In this document: positions 60,240 to 64,000 of the stretch, piece by piece
Layout of the letters: the number at the start of each line of letters is the position of its first letter
Position numbering within the stretch: position 1 is the stretch's first letter
Assembly (NCBI GenBank): GCA_963556495.2
Contig: OY747711.1
Span: 37,924,914 to 37,988,913, forward strand
Source of the DNA: Valencia hispanica
Lineage: Eukaryota > Chordata > Actinopteri > Cyprinodontiformes > Valenciidae
Reading direction: 5' to 3'
Length of the DNA: 64,000 nt
Translations under genes and position numbers: made by a program
The notes under the pieces: generated by a model
Databases searched by the model: none
Seen by the model: the letters and a program-made list of their open reading frames with translations, nothing else
Told to the model about the DNA's origin: nothing

Positions 60240-60730
60240 AATTGTTTTTATCTTTACTTTTGTCCAAGAATAGATTTAAAGTTCTGCTATTGGTCTATAA
60301 AGCACTAAGTGACCTTGGGTCGAAATACATTTTTGAATTGTTTGACAAATATTAACCATGTAGACGGCTCAGGTCTTGGGAGAGCTGTTTACTCAGTGTT
60401 TGCAGGCAGTATTTAGTTTATTCTCCTCAGCTCAGGAACAAACTCCCAGAAAACCTGAGATGTGCTGAAACTGTTTGTTCCTTTAAATCAGGAGTGAAAA
60501 CGTTTTTATCTACAGCCGCTTTTCATCAAACGTTCTGCAAAATGAACTGTCTGAAACATTTGATTTTGTTATGCTCCTGATATCAGTATTTTAACATCTT
60601 TTTTTAAAATGCAAAGCTTCTATGTTTATAACTTTTCATTAACTTTCTGTCTTTCTTTTTACATCATGTAAAGCACTTTGGATAGCCTTGTGTGTGAATG
60701 GTGCTATATAAATAGGCTTGCCATGTTTTT
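60240..60730 (+). mobile_element. L2-type LINE 3' fragment
   Basis: Reads like the reverse-transcriptase C-terminal region of a fish L2 LINE ('gtctataaagcactaagtga', 'caggaacaaactcccagaaa'), followed by its tail 'gtaaagcactttggatagcc' and 'gtgctatataaataggcttg'. The frame is broken and the 5' part is missing. Confidence 0.75.
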
Positions 60731-61047
60731 ATTTCTATTATTTGCCTTAAAATAAAATAAACTTTAAAAAAAAGTTCCATGGAAGGTATAGACCACAGAA
60801 TCCATCCCATATATATATATCTGTAGAGAACCTTTTATTAAAATCATCTTAGCGTCTTAGCCTAAGCTCGTAATAGGAAAATGTGACCAACTGTGACCAA
60901 CAAGCCTGACTTAGAATGCACATTCATTTTCAGCAAGGAAAATAATAGGGTAGGTTTAAAAAATGTTCAGTGTTAGTGAACTGCAGCAAAGAGTAGCATA
61001 TTGGGGTCACCAAGTCTCCATTTGCCAAGCAGTTATTGCAGACATGC

Positions 61048-61049
<2 letters not shown>

Positions 61050-61137
<88 letters not shown>
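61050..61137. repeat. (CT)n microsatellite
   Basis: About 43 CT units with one CG interruption. Open frames of alternating Ser-Leu or Arg-Glu across it are artefacts. Confidence 0.97.
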
Positions 61138-61139
<2 letters not shown>

Positions 61140-61328
61140 ATACTTCACCTGAAATGATGTTGATAACATCTGATAGATTTGATTTCCCAGACTAGCTATG
61201 AAAAACTAGGTGTTTAATGAAACATAATGGAAGAGCAAGAGTTAATCTGTTGACAGACATGATAAATGGGGTGAAACTAAGAGAGAAAACAGATGAGGAT
61301 TTGAATGAAAAGTACTACCATATTGGTG

Positions 61329-61408
61329 TTGACCAATTTTATTAAGGAGAACGTTTGACCAATTTTATTAAGGAGAACGTTTGACCAATTTTATTAAGGA
61401 GAATGTTT
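61329..61408. repeat. Three tandem copies of a 26-bp unit
   Basis: The unit 'ttgaccaattttattaagga' plus 'gaacgt' repeats three times, the last copy with one change. A young minisatellite. Confidence 0.92.
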
Positions 61409-61419
61409 GAGTAAAAATT

Positions 61420-63160
61420 CTCTTTCAATTGTGTGTCTTTGTTTTGTGTCTTTTTAAAGTTGATATAGGCTAACAACCTTTTTATAGTAATTTGAAAACC
61501 ATTCTTTTAGAATTTAAATTTTCATTTTATAATAATTAGATACTTGTATCTAATGTTACTGATAAATTGTGCTTCTATCTTATTTATGTTTTCCTAAATA
61601 TAAAACTTGCTTAAACCTGTTGCATACCTTCATTTGAGCCCTTATAGGGGAAAAGGTTATCTATTCCCCTTTTGCTGGATAATTAAACCATACATTTAGA
61701 TTGAAGTTTGCTAATTCTTTCCTTTATGGATAGCCCCCAGTAAGCAGTGGACAAGGGCTCCTGACTTAAACAATCATTAAATCATGTTTCACATTGTTTT
61801 ATTATCTATCTTCAATTTTGATCAAAAACAAACTTCTTGGTTGACTGAAAAAAATTGTGAGTTTAAATCTGCGAGTGAAGATTTTTATGATTAACTGTAT
61901 GATGGTTACAGTTTAAAGAAAATCAAGGTAGATTTATCTCTAAAAGTGAGATAATGTAAACTGAGTAAGCTCAATCATTTACCTCACTGGGCACTTCACT
62001 ATTGGTTGCTCCAGCAGTTATATCTGGTTAGTCACATCGGATAAGAGGCTTAACCAACGTATAAAAACAGTGGAGGAAAAAAATGATATAAGGTACAAGG
62101 CACAAAACATTTCATTGTTCTTCCAAACTCCATCCTCAGTTGGAACGAGCACAGACAGGTGTCTCTGATAAAGATCCATTTTATACAGATTTATCTCAAA
62201 CCGATATCCAACACATCTTCTTCTGGCTTACAACATCACAGCAAACTTTCCCTACTGCTTTGGGGGAACTAAACTTGGTTGCGTCATCATAAAGCTAATA
62301 GTTCACCTAACTGTGTGTTCTCAAAGAAAGAATGTATTCTGAGCTATAAAAAAAAAGAACTTCTGAGAGCTAGGATTTTATCTACTCTGTATGTAACCAA
62401 GGGAAACTTTATCAACTTTGTTTTATTTTTATTTTTTTGTGTTAGAAACATGTTTGAATGAACCTCTCATGCTTTTTATTTCTCATTGTCAACAGTTTGA
62501 TTCACCTTTTGGTTTATTTTGTTTGATATATTTCCCTGACCAGAGTGTATTTAAGTATCCTTGACCAAAAATAATACTCATAATAGATAGAGAAATACAT
62601 GTGACAAATGTTAACAGAGATGGCTGCTGTACATTGTTGTAGTGATGACATTGAGAAAAGTTTTTTTACAATCTGAGACTGTTAGACAATAAAAAAAACA
62701 TTTAAAACATAAAATGCAAACAATTTGGCAAACAAAGAGCAGAAGTTTTTGTTACAGTGACAATTAAAATGTAAAAACAGTGACAGTTTAAGACATTGTC
62801 GGTTTCTTATAATTACACTGTTAGTTGCTAACCATTAGATGGTGGTTTTTACAACCCTCCTCTTTCACAAGCATATGTTGACTGGTTTTTGTTTTAGCTT
62901 TACATCTTGTGGTACTGGAATAGCTTTCCTAAATCTAAAGTGCATTTAATGGTGTTTTGACGGTTGTTATAGGCAATGGCTTAGTGGATTGTCCATTATG
63001 TCAAATTAGCATTATTCTGGACTTTTCGCACGCTAACTTCATCCTATTTCACATGCTTGCTTTCAGATTTACACCCTGGTAAATAGAGCACAATCTCTAA
63101 TGTCTTCTGTTGTGGCAACTGGATCCAATGTGTTTTTATCTAAGAAGACATCTCACCAGC
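61420..63160. other. AT-rich spacer, nothing recognised
   Basis: No exon-like frame, repeat family or RNA gene supported by eye. Confidence 0.4.
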
Positions 63161-63171
63161 TAACAGGCAGG

Positions 63172-63447
63172 CTATAAGGCCAACTCTGCATCATTTAAGA
63201 CAGAAACTGAATTCTCCCAGAGGGGTTTTAGGGATTGACAGTTCGTAGAAGAGAAGTTGAATTGTGTTTTCACTTCAGTGGGGGTAGGGGTGATGAATGG
63301 TCTAAGTCGGCTGTGATATTGCTTAGAATTTATCAGGCACTGAGGAGATTCCCCCTGAGTGCAACTAAGTGGAGGGTTGACTGATTCATTTTCCATATCT
63401 CCTACTATGTTTGCGGATGGAGGGAAGTCCATAAGGAGAAGCACCAT
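63172..63447 (-). mobile_element. Possible LINE ORF2 N-terminal fragment
   Basis: The frame contains 'TNCQSLKPLWENSVSVLND', resembling the start of the endonuclease domain of fish L2-like LINEs ('NCRSL..K...L'). It is short and lacks the following catalytic motif, so the assignment is weak. Confidence 0.35.
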
Positions 63448-64000
63448 TCATCCCAACTGAAATGGCAATAATTCAGTCTTGCAGGTCACCAGTTATTTAA
63501 ATCATGTTTGTGCATGTTTTTATCCTTGGAATTTGATGGATTTCTTTCGTCTAATTGTGCATTAGGGTGGAAGATGTTGCAGCACACCTAAGACTGGACG
63601 ATAATTCAATAACCAATATATTTTGATCAATAGAATTGAAAAAAAAAGTCAATAAAAAAAGTTTCCCTTCCTTTTTTATTATAGCCTTTCAGGTACCTTA
63701 TTACTACAGTCATGACTTACTCCAAACACAGACCCAGGCACGCTCTGTCACCAAGCCCTTGCTCCTCTCAAACCACAAAAGAGAGCAAATGACTTGAACT
63801 GCAAAAGATGTTATAGCAAGCAGCGGCGGAGTAAATTATCGCAAAAAAAAGGTTTCAGTAGTTCACCAGCAGGTAAATGTTGCGTCCCGTTTTGAACCGA
63901 TATGGGACACACATCAACACTAAGTGTAACAATAAAGAACTAGAAAAGTACTCGGAGAGCACAGCTCTGCCCCCCCTCCCAATGTTGTGATCTGTGTGTG

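Noticed and set aside
60930..61169. Arg-Glu and Ser-Leu repeat frames
   Set aside because: Artefacts of the (CT)n microsatellite.
1..64000. CRISPR arrays, tRNA and rRNA genes
   Set aside because: No regularly spaced direct repeats of CRISPR type and no convincing tRNA arm or rRNA sequence seen by eye; a covariance-model scan was not possible.

Overview
The window is nuclear DNA of a ray-finned (teleost) fish. Three vertebrate genes can be read with spliced exons. Between them lies the usual teleost repeat load: many Tc1-like transposons, hAT fragments, a chromodomain Ty3/Gypsy element, L2- and Rex-like LINE ends, and microsatellites. There are no bacterial operons, CRISPR arrays or viral genomes. 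I did not see a convincing tRNA or rRNA gene by eye. The species cannot be named from the sequence alone.

Layout. From the left edge to about 33.4 kb lies srbd1 on the minus strand. Its 5' end is near 33.2 kb, 13 coding exons lie between 32,832 and 12,104, and the C-terminal third continues off the left edge. Its introns carry most of the repeats: a nearly intact Tc1 element with a two-stop transposase at 27.1-28.6 kb, an older Tc1 family at 9.2, 21.7 and 31.5 kb, and an hAT cluster at 7-8.9 kb bracketed by two inverted copies of a ~240-bp repeat. A plus-strand reading frame at 17.45-17.69 kb looks like a terminal exon and is unassigned.

Head to head with srbd1, on the plus strand at 37.4-42.2 kb, is a CD74 (MHC class II invariant chain) gene of seven coding exons. 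A plausible S/X/Y-box plus IRF-site array lies about 350 bp upstream of its start codon. The gene model is open throughout, but there is no room for the exons of the trimerisation domain. The predicted 194-residue protein goes from tail, membrane anchor and CLIP-like segment almost directly to a thyroglobulin type-1 domain.

Tail to tail with cd74, on the minus strand at 44.8-47.7 kb, is a three-exon gene for a 103-residue mitochondrial-type microprotein. It matches the microprotein encoded upstream of SLC35A4 in mammals, but no SLC35A4 transporter frame follows it here.

From 48 kb to the right edge the sequence is mostly repeats: LINE ends, Tc1 relics and a broken minus-strand chromovirus-type Gypsy element (52.0-57.0 kb) with two apparent insertions and a perfect 25-bp hairpin. 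There is also one plus-strand exon-like frame at 58.8 kb with a good start context and a consensus donor, possibly the first coding exon of a gene running off the right edge.

The best candidates for something undescribed are the trimerisation-less invariant chain with its regulatory array, the stand-alone SLC35A4-type microprotein gene, and the two orphan exon-like frames.
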